DNA of 64,000 nt, taken from positions 1 to 64,000 of the forward strand of contig CAZTGD010000007.1 of the NCBI GenBank assembly GCA_964613055.1. Direction: 5' to 3'. Below are positions 10,001 to 18,012 of this stretch, piece by piece. The stretch is from JAXGMQ01 sp964613055 (lineage in GTDB: Bacteria; Caldisericota; Caldisericia; JAAYUI01). Below the pieces are notes generated by a model. That model did no database searches. It saw only the letters and a list, made by a program, of their open reading frames with translations, and was not told where the DNA came from. The translations under genes were made by a program, and so were the position numbers. Numbering within the stretch: the stretch's first letter is position 1; every line of letters starts with the position of its first letter.

Positions 10001-11308
10001 ATCCGCAAGTAGCATTGAAAGGAAATTCAGCATATAGTTTGATGAAAGTTCAATATCTTCAATTACCAAACAGAAGGGTTGAATTTGAGATAACTCTCGC
10101 AGGAAATTAACGACTCCTTCGAAAAGGATATACTGATCTGATACAGTCAATCCTTCATCTGGTATTTTTTCACCCTTGATCCTCGAATTTACCTTGTTAT
10201 AGTGACTAAATAATGCGGGGTTCTTTTTCTCCAGTAGAATTGAGATGTCATCAAGCAATCTGATAATACAATCAGCTGGATGATGGTAATCGAGATTTGA
10301 TACAATCGATATACTCTTGCCGGTATCTATCTGCTCACGGGTGAAATCTCGAATCAGAGCTGTCTTACCCGATCCATCTTCCCCTTCAAGGAAAACAAAC
10401 CTGCCTTTGCCTTGTTCAACATCAATCTGTGTATCAAGGAGAAAGTTTTTCCGCTCCATGTCCTTCGATATAAGTACATTCTTTTGAATACGCTTTAGGT
10501 CAAGACTTACCGCTCGCTCAGGCTGAATACTGTTCATTGACTGAATCACTTCAGCACAACTTCTGAATTTAGGCTCTCTGGAGATACCAATCATTCTAGC
10601 AACAATATCTTGTAGCGATTGTGGTATCTTTTCTCGTATCTTGGATAATGAAAAATCTCCATTTTGATTTTCACTATCAATGTATATATCATACAGAATC
10701 TTGCCAAAAACTTTGATGTCATCTGTTGCTAGGGGGTATACGGGAAAAAGTGAATTATTCTCTACTTCACCCATTGGAGGAATCAGCGTTGCTTCAGTGA
10801 GAATTGTATTATATGGAGCTTTTTGTGTTTGATGTCCTTTCCAAAGAGACTTTATTTTTGCATCGTTCTTTGAAAGCAAAATATTGGATAGCTTAAGATT
10901 GCCGTGGATTAACCCATTTCTATGTAGGTAATCTAAGGCATCAAGGATCTGAAGTATAATAAGGTTTGTTGACGTTTCATCCATTTCAGGCAATACAGTC
11001 TTTAGAGTTGGTTGCTTCTCGGGATCTGGTGAGTCTAGAAGTTCCCTTGTAAACCATATTTTACCTGCAGTTGTGCATCCAATATCAAAAAGTTGCGCGA
11101 TATTTGGATGGTTGAGTTGACGCATTTTCATCAGACTAAACTCCTGTTGAAGTTTGTCTTCATCTCTTATGTAATCCCATTTTATGACTTTAAGAAAAAC
11201 AATCTTATCATCACAATCTCTGACCTTATAGGAGATACCAATCTCACCCATTCCAAGTATTTCAACGACCGTAAGACCAGCAATTTTCAACTCATTGGCT
11301 TCGGTCAT
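7049..11308 (-). CDS. Giant cytoplasmic regulator: pseudokinase-AAA/NTPase-TPR-GAF
   Basis: 1419 residues from an ATG with an ideal SD (AAGGAGGTG). Residues 10-265 have the protein-kinase fold (loop GMGEIGISY, Lys40), but the catalytic loop reads HGNLKLSN at 135-142, with Asn for the catalytic Asp, and no DFG is seen, so this is probably a pseudokinase. An STAND/AAA-type NTPase follows with Walker A GEDGSGKT at 309-316 and a Walker-B-like CLVIEDIE near 420. Helical TPR repeats fill about 650-1140. A GAF domain (about 1185-1340, ending in a predicted coiled coil) forms the C-terminus. The layout resembles PknK-like and MalT-like scaffolds without a DNA-binding domain. It is the first gene of the operon and has no visible membrane segment. 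It may integrate a small-molecule signal and modulate the neighbouring kinase. Confidence 0.88.
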   Translation of the reverse strand: MTEANELKIAGLTVVEILGMGEIGISYKVRDCDDKIVFLKVIKWDYIRDEDKLQQEFSLMKMRQLNHPNIAQLFDIGCTTAGKIWFTRELLDSPDPEKQPTLKTVLPEMDETSTNLIILQILDALDYLHRNGLIHGNLKLSNILLSKNDAKIKSLWKGHQTQKAPYNTILTEATLIPPMGEVENNSLFPVYPLATDDIKVFGKILYDIYIDSENQNGDFSLSKIREKIPQSLQDIVARMIGISREPKFRSCAEVIQSMNSIQPERAVSLDLKRIQKNVLISKDMERKNFLLDTQIDVEQGKGRFVFLEGEDGSGKTALIRDFTREQIDTGKSISIVSNLDYHHPADCIIRLLDDISILLEKKNPALFSHYNKVNSRIKGEKIPDEGLTVSDQYILFEGVVNFLRELSQIQPFCLVIEDIELSSNYMLNFLSMLLADISESRILVVASISPSRIRSSQQKLFDDLLYSEQVSKIQVKPLDYSNSVTHIRYLTTAPDLPEDICARFFEATGGNLLKLDELVRLSVLNGALSINEDSYDFNISKFTELSDNIDVNRLVPKIISNLSSSERSIYQFTAMMGGRITIGLLEKIVSKPDLVSFENRSDLAKTISELISKGFLRKRIEAGGFYFFISHKSFVDSIISMIPTEERRRIYDQIVSALDDDEARKCMPEPDIQLALLATKGNKPEPAFVHTIRAQSACERRLAYDERKFFLIKLLQMIPEENRSYSNDCRIKLVHTLYRQGDYQSVQKYLPRIKEMNPSEEALLAIIAKKVDGLDEEIHLDRSVRQMESIHDPNLRRLLFEHYLDYMQKSDPKKTLEYAKNCIASTQHTPDRIACYLTASRLSAAMADFDGSMELANEALSVAKGMEYASDKLRISIWIIKLTQMMGRKTQTSRTIRRTEGMVSSSWDLHLKSQFYWLSSRFYIENEDTVSALKHLSKLVSVESKLKLKKPLARALLEYGIMLERRGNADRSREVIERARYMAEEINDNHTLAKSMILIGTRHLENNSIDQAQVLLDRASKLLGEMGEEEYVAQVEENLGRISLIKDNLENARLHANSLEQLASSTKNETLHAKSYRLNATIYAKMGKYDKAEEYYLKALKILEKKKSKWLVNSIKIDLAELFIKQEDFFRASSKLSEAGMFFDEEGGDKELKRIRRAEFHIDKELGKYGEDYRNLRMLLEISRALVQVTNLNELLPMIVDMALKVSGAERGFIMLITKSGSLDFRFGRNKEKENLSPDRFAFSSSVTDDVISKGELVSVADTESDMKFKSKDSIVGLSLRSIMAAPLKMGEKIIGIVYVDSQIPTFYFSKKNAEFFKALCSHAATAISFAELYQKNSQYDSLIEENKALKNLIKIGKSSSKRHFYDLVNSATSMETNLKKTLGKSLGGLDVSDELRSLKDDITQLVDIIDQFKKEVHN

Positions 11309-11373
11309 AGCTTAGCACCTCCTTCATTGTGCAAAACAGACGTTCAATGGAGTTTAAACCGCGCATTGAGCTA

Positions 11374-11401
11374 ATTATACCGATTGATTAAAATATCTCA
11401 A
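11374..11401 (-). promoter_or_regulatory. Sigma70-type promoter of the kinase/NHL/C25 operon
   Basis: On the minus strand a -35 TTGAGA (11396-11401) and a perfect -10 TATAAT (11374-11379) are separated by 16 bp. Transcription would start near 11367, about 58 nt before the ATG at 11308. A TATAAT also occurs on the plus strand at 11418-11423 in front of rimP, but without a recognisable -35, so divergent transcription from this interval is likely but only the minus promoter is well supported. Confidence 0.7.
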
Positions 11402-11596
11402 GCCTGTGATAACTTTATATAATAAATTTGTATCGAGTGATATTTATCAGTGTTATTGCCAATACGGAAAAATGGGCGTTTTGACTTGATTATATTACTT
11501 TTTCCCTTATTATGTGCCACAACGAATGCCGAAGGTTTATTATCGGTTGAAAATTACCGAAGTACCTTTGCATTGGAATATGTGGAAAGGAACGAT

Positions 11597-12100
11597 ATGC
11601 CAAAGAACAAGAAACCTGTTGGCGTCGATCGGTGTGTCTGGGAAGAACACAGAGACAAAGCTGTGTGCATTATTTCTTCCACCACAGATCAAATGGGTTT
11701 CTTAGTAGTTGAGATAGATGAAATCAGGAAATTCGACGATATCTTGATCAGATTAGTAGTTTGGAGCGATAATGGGGTCAGCATAGCTGATCTTGCAAGG
11801 ATTTCCAAGCGTGCGATGAGGGGTTTTGAAAATGACCACGATCTTAGAACCTCTGGTCTATCAGATATCCTAAGACTCGATGTATCCTCGCCTGGAATAT
11901 ATCGCATAATAAAAAACCTGGAAGAATTAAATATCTTCAACGGGAAAGAGATTACCATACATGCTGAAGAAAACGGTAACAAGATATCTGTAACCGGTAC
12001 AAATCGCGGTTATCAAGACAATGTTGTCAGAATAGAAGTCAAAGACAAAATTGTTCAGTTTGAAGATAAAAACATTGAAAGAGTGAGATTGGCAGGTTAG
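11597..12100 (+). CDS. rimP: Ribosome maturation factor RimP
   Basis: The C-terminal half carries the family signature LRLDVSSPGIYRIIK followed by the SH3-like domain (FNGKEITIHAEE...). The N-terminal half has the GVSIADLARISKR segment aligned with the RimP alpha/beta domain. RimP promotes 30S subunit maturation. The position ahead of nusA is the conserved bacterial order. The reading frame is open from a GTG at 11450, but that start has no SD and would add 49 unusual residues. The ATG at 11597 is preceded by AAAGGA at 5 nt spacing and gives 167 residues, close to family length, so it is preferred. The stop is 7 nt before nusA. Confidence 0.82.
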   Translation: MPKNKKPVGVDRCVWEEHRDKAVCIISSTTDQMGFLVVEIDEIRKFDDILIRLVVWSDNGVSIADLARISKRAMRGFENDHDLRTSGLSDILRLDVSSPGIYRIIKNLEELNIFNGKEITIHAEENGNKISVTGTNRGYQDNVVRIEVKDKIVQFEDKNIERVRLAG

Positions 12101-12107
12101 GAGGAAC

Positions 12108-13139
12108 ATGAGACTTGACGACTTATTCTCAGCTGTTGCAGATATCTCTAGGGAGAAGAAGATTGACTATTCAGTACTTCTAGAGGCAATCAAGCAGGGA
12201 TTACTAGCCGCATACAAAAAAACCTGGGGTGATGCAAAAAACCTTCGGATCGAGATGAACGAAAAGGAGAAGAAGATTCATGTTATTGCCACCAAGAGGG
12301 TAGAGAATACAGTTCAACATCCTCATACAGAGATAACGTATAGGAAAGCAAAAAAGACAAATCCTGACGTCAGCATAGGTGATGAGATAGACGTTGAAAT
12401 CACTCCTGAATCCTTCGGTAGATTTGCCGCTTCCACATGCAAGCAGATAATCATGCAACGTCTCAAGGAAGCAAAAAAACAGCGTGTTGTCAATGAGTTT
12501 GAGAACAAGATCAAGGATATTGTATTTGGTGAGGTAAGCAGGGTTGCATCAAAAGGCGTATACTTTAATCTGGGTAACACTGAAGGATTGCTTCCCCGTT
12601 CAGAACAGATTCCTCAGGAGAGTTACTCTCCTGGTAACAAGTTCCACCTTTATGTGCTGAGACTCGACAGATCTTCTAGAGAACCCCTTGTTATTCTTTC
12701 AAGATCCCATCCAGGACTGCTTCAAAAACTCATGGAGCAGGGCATCCCCGAGATAGAACAGGGAGTTATTGAGATACTGTCTATTGTCAGAGAGCCTGGA
12801 TTGAGAGCAAAGGTGGCTGTTAAATCAAATCAGGAACGTGTTGATCCGGTTGGTTCTTGCATTGGTACAAAAGGTGTAAGGATCAATGTCGTATCCGATG
12901 AATTAAAGGGTGAGCGCATTGATGTGGTTAGGTGGTTTGAAGACCCTAGACTCTTCATTGCATCCGCTCTTTCACCGGCTACAGTATATTCCGTCCAGAT
13001 AATCCCGGAGGAAAAAAGGGCTGTCGTAATAGTTGAATCTGATCAATTGTCCCTGGCAATTGGTAAAAAGGGTTCTAACGTGAGACTCGCCTCCAGATTG
13101 ACCGGATTCAAAATAGATATGAATGAACTTGAGGATTAA
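12108..13139 (+). CDS. nusA: Transcription termination/antitermination factor NusA
   Basis: 343 residues: N-terminal RNA-polymerase-binding domain (1-125), S1 domain (about 135-200, GVYFNLGNTEGLLPRSEQ), and KH1 and KH2 domains with GXXG-type loops (IGTKGVRI near 250, IGKKGSNVRL near 320). It binds elongating RNA polymerase and nascent RNA. There are no C-terminal acidic repeats, as in most non-proteobacterial NusA. The ATG follows an AGGAGG overlapping the rimP stop, and the gene overlaps ylxR by 1 nt. Confidence 0.97.
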   Translation: MRLDDLFSAVADISREKKIDYSVLLEAIKQGLLAAYKKTWGDAKNLRIEMNEKEKKIHVIATKRVENTVQHPHTEITYRKAKKTNPDVSIGDEIDVEITPESFGRFAASTCKQIIMQRLKEAKKQRVVNEFENKIKDIVFGEVSRVASKGVYFNLGNTEGLLPRSEQIPQESYSPGNKFHLYVLRLDRSSREPLVILSRSHPGLLQKLMEQGIPEIEQGVIEILSIVREPGLRAKVAVKSNQERVDPVGSCIGTKGVRINVVSDELKGERIDVVRWFEDPRLFIASALSPATVYSVQIIPEEKRAVVIVESDQLSLAIGKKGSNVRLASRLTGFKIDMNELED

Positions 13140-13423
13140 TGACAGAGAGAACTTGTGTATGCTGTAACAGAAAAAGAGCTAAGGATGAGATGCTTCGTGT
13201 CTCTTCAGAGCTAGAGCCTGATGTCGAATGCATGGCTCCTGGAAGAGGATTCTATGTATGTCCGAATGCTAAATGTATAGATAGGCTTGATAGCGGGAAG
13301 ACATCGATTAGAAGATCTTTAAGGATTAAAACTATCGACAATATCAAGCTATTATTATTGAAAAAGGAATTAACAGACACGATTTATTCCAGATTGTGTC
13401 CGGTTAGGGTGATGAATGTCTAG
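13139..13423 (+). CDS. ylxR: YlxR family RNA-binding protein
   Basis: 94 residues, beginning with the family motif RTCVCCNRKRAKDEMLRV and containing GRGFYVCP near residue 37. YlxR proteins are small nucleic-acid-binding proteins, reported as RNase P-associated or nucleoid-associated regulators; the exact role here is inferred only from family and position. Both ends overlap neighbours: the ATG shares 1 nt with the nusA stop, and the last 8 nt overlap infB. Extra cysteines (CVCC, CPNAKC) could bind metal. Confidence 0.85.
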   Translation: MTERTCVCCNRKRAKDEMLRVSSELEPDVECMAPGRGFYVCPNAKCIDRLDSGKTSIRRSLRIKTIDNIKLLLLKKELTDTIYSRLCPVRVMNV

Positions 13424-16394
13424 GATTAAGATCAATGCGATAGCAGATCAGCTTAACGTTGAAATCGACAGGATTATTGAGAAAGCCAAGGAACTTGGCG
13501 CTCGTCCGAAAGATGGTTCTTCAACGATTACTGATGAAGTGGCGTTTAAGATAAGAGCAAGTATAGGTGTAGAGAAGAGCCCTAAAACAACCAGTCCAAC
13601 AAAAAGTCCCCTCAAAAGACAGGGGGGTGTAATGAGTGACGATTCGATAACTGAATCTAATCTTACTGAAGACATGGCCAAAGTCCTTCAAGAGGCAGAG
13701 AATGCACTTCAGTCTGCTCAATCAGATACAGGTGAAAAAACAAAGAAAACTAGAAAGAAACTCTTGCCAATAAAGAAGAGGATTCCTTCAACACCAAAAA
13801 AGAAAGTTGCAAAGAAGAAACCTCTGCCAATAAAAATCCAGAAGGAATTTGAAGAGAAACGAAAAGCTGAGGTTGAAGCCAAGAGAAAGGCTGAAGAGGA
13901 ATTACGACTCAAGGCAGAAGCTGAAGAAAAGAAACGAATAGAAGAAGAAACAAAGAAAAGACTTCTGACGGAGAAAGAAGAGCAAGAGAAGAGAGAGGCT
14001 GAGGAAAGAAGAAGGGTTGAAGCTGAAATAAAAGCGAAGGTAGAGGCAAAATCTAAAAAGAAATCTCCTCCAGAGAAGGATAAAAAGAAGAAAAAGAGGA
14101 AACAAGAACAACCAAAGGTAGTAACAGATGCCATATCCAAGATAAAGGTAGCTGAAACTAAACAAACCGCTGAAGTGGGCAAACCGAAAAAGGTCGCTAC
14201 TGAGAAACCTAAGGTAGAAAAGAAAGAAACCCCTAAAAAGAAGAAAGAAGAAATTGTCGAGAAAAGGCAACCCAAAACACACCAAAATCCAGATGTTCTA
14301 GCGAAGATGCCAAAAGCAGTTGATCCTGTAAAGGTTGAAGTAAGTAAACCCAAGAAGGTTAGCCCAGTTAAACTCCCACCAATATCAAAGGAAAGGCTTG
14401 AAAAACTCAGACAACCTCTTCGTCCACCACCTGGATTGACGGGTAAAAGAAAAACAAGGCCAAAAACTGGTGGAACAGGTTTTTCAAAACCGCCGACTAC
14501 CACAACACCTCCATCTGACAAACCCGTCTGGGGGAAGAAAAAACATAAGAGAGCCCTTGCCAAGAAAAAGGAAAAACAGAGAAGGGAAAGAGAGTTTGTT
14601 CCAAAAGAGCGAGTCTCAAGAGAAGCTTTCCACGCAGGCAAAGGTCATTTCCTAGTCAAGAAGAGAAGTATTTCAGGCGATTTTGAGGAATCAAAGGAAA
14701 ACAAATCACTGCCCCTCACTATCGATGTGTTTGCCAAAACTGCAGGTGTGCCTGAAAAGAGAGTAATGGCTTTCATGCTCAAAAACGGCATTGTGCCGAA
14801 TCCTGAAGAAGAGCTATGTGGAGACATACTCGCTATACTATCAAAGGAGTTTGGGCTTGAAACATCTGAAGAGGGAGAATTATCCAGCGAAAACCTCATA
14901 CCTCGTTCTCCCATTGTGACAGTAATGGGTCACGTTGATCATGGAAAGACTACCTTACTCGACTACATCAGACACGCGCGAGTTGCAGAAGGTGAAGCTG
15001 GTGGGATCACACAGGATATCGGAGCGTACAAGGTTCAGGTATCTGATCTAAGTGTTGTGTTCATCGATACACCAGGACACGAGGCTTTTACCGCAATGAG
15101 AAGGGAAGGCGCAAGTGTAACGGATGTGGTAATCCTTGTCATAGATGCGACTGAAGGCATAAAGGAACAAACGAAAGAAGCCATCAACATGGCTAAATCT
15201 GCAAAGGTTACCATAGTCGTTGCGGCCAACAAAATGGATCTTCCAGGTGCAAACATCGATAGACTCAAGGGTGAACTGGCAGAGATCGATCTTACTCCCG
15301 AGGACTGGGGTGGTGATACGATTGTAGTTCCAATATCCGCAAAAACAGGTGAAGGTGTTGATAGTCTACTGGAAATGGTATCCCTTCAAGCAGATGTACT
15401 TGAGTTAAAAATGAATAAGAGTGGAAAACTTGCCGGTACTATTATTGAGTCTCACATGGACAAATTCGTGGGACCTCTTGCATCAGCAATAATCCAAAGT
15501 GGCTCCCTTAAAATTGGAGATTATGTAGAAGCAGGTACCTCTTGGGGTCGTATAAAAGCTCTTTACGACGATAGAGGAAACCGTATAAAAAAGGCAAGCT
15601 GCATTACACCAGTGAAGATAATGGGTTTCGATTCAGTACCCAAACCCGGTCAGGTTTTACTCGCCTCAAATAAATCAAGACGCAGAAAGACAGAGAAGAA
15701 GGCATCAGTTGTGATATCAGATAAAACTCAAGATGTCGCCACACCATCGAGTATCGAAGAGTTATTTGCCGCGTATGACAAGGAAGAAGCTACAAAGCTT
15801 AACGTTGTCATCAAGACCGACTCTCAGGGATCGTTGGATGCTGTCAAATTCGCTCTCTCAAAGATTAAGATAAAGGATGTACCAGTTAATATTGTTTACT
15901 CTGGTATTGGAGTCATAGGTGAAAACGACGTACTACTGTCTGAGGCGTCTGATTCACTCCTAATAGGATTCAACGTAAAACCAGAAAACCAAGTGAAAAA
16001 GACTGCCAAACAAAAAGGAGTCCAGGTACTGACTTTCAACATCATCTTTGAACTCACTGATGCAGTTACCAATGCTCTCAAACTCCTTGTTAAACCTGAG
16101 TTCCAGGATGTACTCATCGGCAAAGCTGAAGTCCGTGAGATATTCAGTATCGATGGTGTTGGAAACATAGCCGGCTGTCTTGTGCACGAGGGCAAGGTTC
16201 GAAGTGACAGCAAGGCAAAGATCATTAGAAATCGTCTGCCATTACACGAAACCATGATTGATACACTCAAGCATTTCAAGGATGACGTCAGTGAGGTGAA
16301 ATCAGGTTACGAATGTGGTATCAGACTGAAGGATTATGAGGATATAAAAACCGGAGACATATTGGAATTCTACGAGGTACATAAGGTAGAATAG
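13416..16394 (+). CDS. infB: Translation initiation factor IF-2
   Basis: 992 residues. An IF2_N domain (1-50) is followed by a very long Lys/Glu/Pro-rich linker (about 55-425, including KRKAEEE-type charged repeats predicted to be helical or disordered). A second IF2_N-like domain follows (about 428-478). The GTPase domain starts near 496: GHVDHGKT (G1), DTPGH (G3), NKMD (G4). Domains II-IV extend to the end. It delivers initiator tRNA to the 30S subunit. The ATG at 13416 overlaps ylxR. The linker creates a long minus-strand shadow frame that is not a gene. Confidence 0.98.
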   Translation: MSRIKINAIADQLNVEIDRIIEKAKELGARPKDGSSTITDEVAFKIRASIGVEKSPKTTSPTKSPLKRQGGVMSDDSITESNLTEDMAKVLQEAENALQSAQSDTGEKTKKTRKKLLPIKKRIPSTPKKKVAKKKPLPIKIQKEFEEKRKAEVEAKRKAEEELRLKAEAEEKKRIEEETKKRLLTEKEEQEKREAEERRRVEAEIKAKVEAKSKKKSPPEKDKKKKKRKQEQPKVVTDAISKIKVAETKQTAEVGKPKKVATEKPKVEKKETPKKKKEEIVEKRQPKTHQNPDVLAKMPKAVDPVKVEVSKPKKVSPVKLPPISKERLEKLRQPLRPPPGLTGKRKTRPKTGGTGFSKPPTTTTPPSDKPVWGKKKHKRALAKKKEKQRREREFVPKERVSREAFHAGKGHFLVKKRSISGDFEESKENKSLPLTIDVFAKTAGVPEKRVMAFMLKNGIVPNPEEELCGDILAILSKEFGLETSEEGELSSENLIPRSPIVTVMGHVDHGKTTLLDYIRHARVAEGEAGGITQDIGAYKVQVSDLSVVFIDTPGHEAFTAMRREGASVTDVVILVIDATEGIKEQTKEAINMAKSAKVTIVVAANKMDLPGANIDRLKGELAEIDLTPEDWGGDTIVVPISAKTGEGVDSLLEMVSLQADVLELKMNKSGKLAGTIIESHMDKFVGPLASAIIQSGSLKIGDYVEAGTSWGRIKALYDDRGNRIKKASCITPVKIMGFDSVPKPGQVLLASNKSRRRKTEKKASVVISDKTQDVATPSSIEELFAAYDKEEATKLNVVIKTDSQGSLDAVKFALSKIKIKDVPVNIVYSGIGVIGENDVLLSEASDSLLIGFNVKPENQVKKTAKQKGVQVLTFNIIFELTDAVTNALKLLVKPEFQDVLIGKAEVREIFSIDGVGNIAGCLVHEGKVRSDSKAKIIRNRLPLHETMIDTLKHFKDDVSEVKSGYECGIRLKDYEDIKTGDILEFYEVHKVE

Positions 16395-16397
16395 TAC

Positions 16398-16697
16398 ATG
16401 CCTTTAATCGGCTTCATTGAGGTTTCTATCAGGCTTTATGGCGTACATTCACTCAAAGGCAAACGTAGTATAGTCAGACCTCTCCAAAGCAAACTCGTTA
16501 ACCATTTCAATTGTGCAGTGGTGGAATCTGATATGCACGATTCGCATGATGTGGCTGTGTTGTCAGCCGTTAGCATTAATACCAACTCAGTTGAGCTGTC
16601 CAAGACACTCGACAGGATTGAATCAGTTCTCAGCAACAACGGTTCATCGGATATCACAGTCAGCTGTAGAGAGATCATACACTCGGGTAGCAAATGA
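16398..16697 (+). CDS. ylxP: YlxP/DUF503 family protein
   Basis: 99 residues. The family pattern is clear at the N-terminus (GFIEVSIRLYGVHSLKGKRSIVRPLQSKL) in pieces, notably HSLKGKRS, which is diagnostic for DUF503. The protein is small, with a ferredoxin-like alpha/beta fold and no catalytic residues known. It sits between infB and rbfA, its conserved position in many bacteria, so a ribosome-linked role is inferred. It overlaps rbfA by 4 nt (ATGA). Confidence 0.87.
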   Translation: MPLIGFIEVSIRLYGVHSLKGKRSIVRPLQSKLVNHFNCAVVESDMHDSHDVAVLSAVSINTNSVELSKTLDRIESVLSNNGSSDITVSCREIIHSGSK

Positions 16698-17053
16698 ATA
16701 AGATAAGAAAAATTCGACTTCAAAACGCCATTCGTCAGGAGATTATGACTATCTTGAGACGATATTTTGATGATCCAAGGCTAGGTTTCATAACAATAAC
16801 CGAGGTTGAGATTTCAAAGGATGACAGGTATGCCTATGTGTATTACTCCGTTCTGGGTTCGGAATCTCAGAGAGAGAAAACTAGCAAAGTCCTTTCCGCA
16901 AGCTCAAAGAGGATAATTAAGTACTTATTCCGAAGACTGCAAACAAGATCACTGCCACTACTCAGATTTAAATTTGATCCAACACCTTCGAAGGTTGAGA
17001 GACTTGAACACCTTTTTAATGATAAACAGGATGAAGCTGATGACCAGGAATGA
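16694..17053 (+). CDS. rbfA: 30S ribosome-binding factor RbfA
   Basis: 119 residues with the family motifs (RQEIMTILRR near residue 14, then FITITEVEISKDDRYAYVYYSV). RbfA is a KH-fold protein that binds the 5' end region of 16S rRNA during 30S maturation. The ATG overlaps the ylxP stop, and the C-terminal acidic tail (DKQDEADDQE) overlaps the next gene by 14 nt. Translational coupling with both neighbours is likely. Confidence 0.95.
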   Translation: MNKIRKIRLQNAIRQEIMTILRRYFDDPRLGFITITEVEISKDDRYAYVYYSVLGSESQREKTSKVLSASSKRIIKYLFRRLQTRSLPLLRFKFDPTPSKVERLEHLFNDKQDEADDQE

Positions 17054-18008
17054 GATAGCCAAAAAACTTCGAGTGCAAAATGAATTTCTCATTCTCACCC
17101 ATATCAATCCTGATGGTGACACAATCGGTTCAGCTTTAGCATTGTATAGCAGTCTGACTGGAATGGGGAAGTGTGTTTCTGTTTATGCAAACAAACCCGT
17201 TCCACAGATATTTGATTTCCTAGATGGATTCGAAGATATCAAATCAGTTAGCGAATTTGATAATTCCAAAGTCACCAGAGAAGGCTGTTCGGTGGTACTC
17301 GTTGATTTTGCTGAACCGGAGAGGGGTGGCATTAAGGAAATGAGTCAGAATGAGGATGTTATCGTAATTGATCATCACCCAATCACACCCAATCTAAACT
17401 ATTCTTCAATCATAGAGACAGACATCTCATCAGCCGCTGAACTGGTGTACAACATAATCAAGTCAGGTGACATGCCAATGAATAGGGCAATAGGAAACGC
17501 CATTATGACTGGCATAATAACTGATACAGGATCATTTCGTTACCCAAATACTACATCTCAAACACTTAAAGTAACCTCCAAACTGCTTGATATAGGAGTC
17601 AACATCTCATACGTATCTGAGATGATATATGAACGATCAACTCTAGCAAACAGAAAACTTCTTGGACTAGCAATGGAAAGACTTACTAAAGACAATCAGT
17701 CAAAAATTTCCCATACATATATCTCAAATTCAGATATCAAACGTTTCAACGCAAACAAGCCTGATCTTGACTTCATCATAGATGAAGCGAGAAAGCTTGC
17801 CGGTTGCAAACTGTATATCCTCGGCAAGGAATATGAACAGGGGCAATTCAGGATATCTATGCGAAGTAGGGAAAATGTTAATGTAAAATCAATCGCCCAA
17901 ACGTTTGGTGGTGGAGGACACAAAAACGCAGCCGGAATGACAATAAAGGGAAGCTGGACTGATGTGTTAGAAAGGGTCTTAAGAAAAGTAAGAATGGAGT
18001 TTGATTAA
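17040..18008 (+). CDS. nrnA: DHH-DHHA1 family phosphoesterase, NrnA-type oligoribonuclease/pAp phosphatase
   Basis: 322 residues from the ATG at 17040, which lies inside the end of rbfA and has AGGA 8 nt upstream; an earlier in-frame ATG would only extend it into rbfA. Motifs are THINPDGDTIGS near residue 20, VDFAEPER near 85, VIDHHP near 105 and the DHHA1 substrate motif GGGGHKNAAG near 290. NrnA hydrolyses nano-RNAs of 2-5 nt and pAp using two metal ions. Position between rbfA and truB is the conserved arrangement. The usual Asp of motif II is present (VDFA), with F replacing the more common S/T. Confidence 0.92.
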   Translation: MTRNEIAKKLRVQNEFLILTHINPDGDTIGSALALYSSLTGMGKCVSVYANKPVPQIFDFLDGFEDIKSVSEFDNSKVTREGCSVVLVDFAEPERGGIKEMSQNEDVIVIDHHPITPNLNYSSIIETDISSAAELVYNIIKSGDMPMNRAIGNAIMTGIITDTGSFRYPNTTSQTLKVTSKLLDIGVNISYVSEMIYERSTLANRKLLGLAMERLTKDNQSKISHTYISNSDIKRFNANKPDLDFIIDEARKLAGCKLYILGKEYEQGQFRISMRSRENVNVKSIAQTFGGGGHKNAAGMTIKGSWTDVLERVLRKVRMEFD

Positions 18009-18012
18009 TTCC

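Noticed and set aside
13718..14641. 307-codon minus-strand frame rich in Phe, Ser and Leu
   Set aside because: It is the reverse shadow of the Lys/Glu-rich IF-2 linker; its composition simply mirrors that repeat, and it has no ribosome site.
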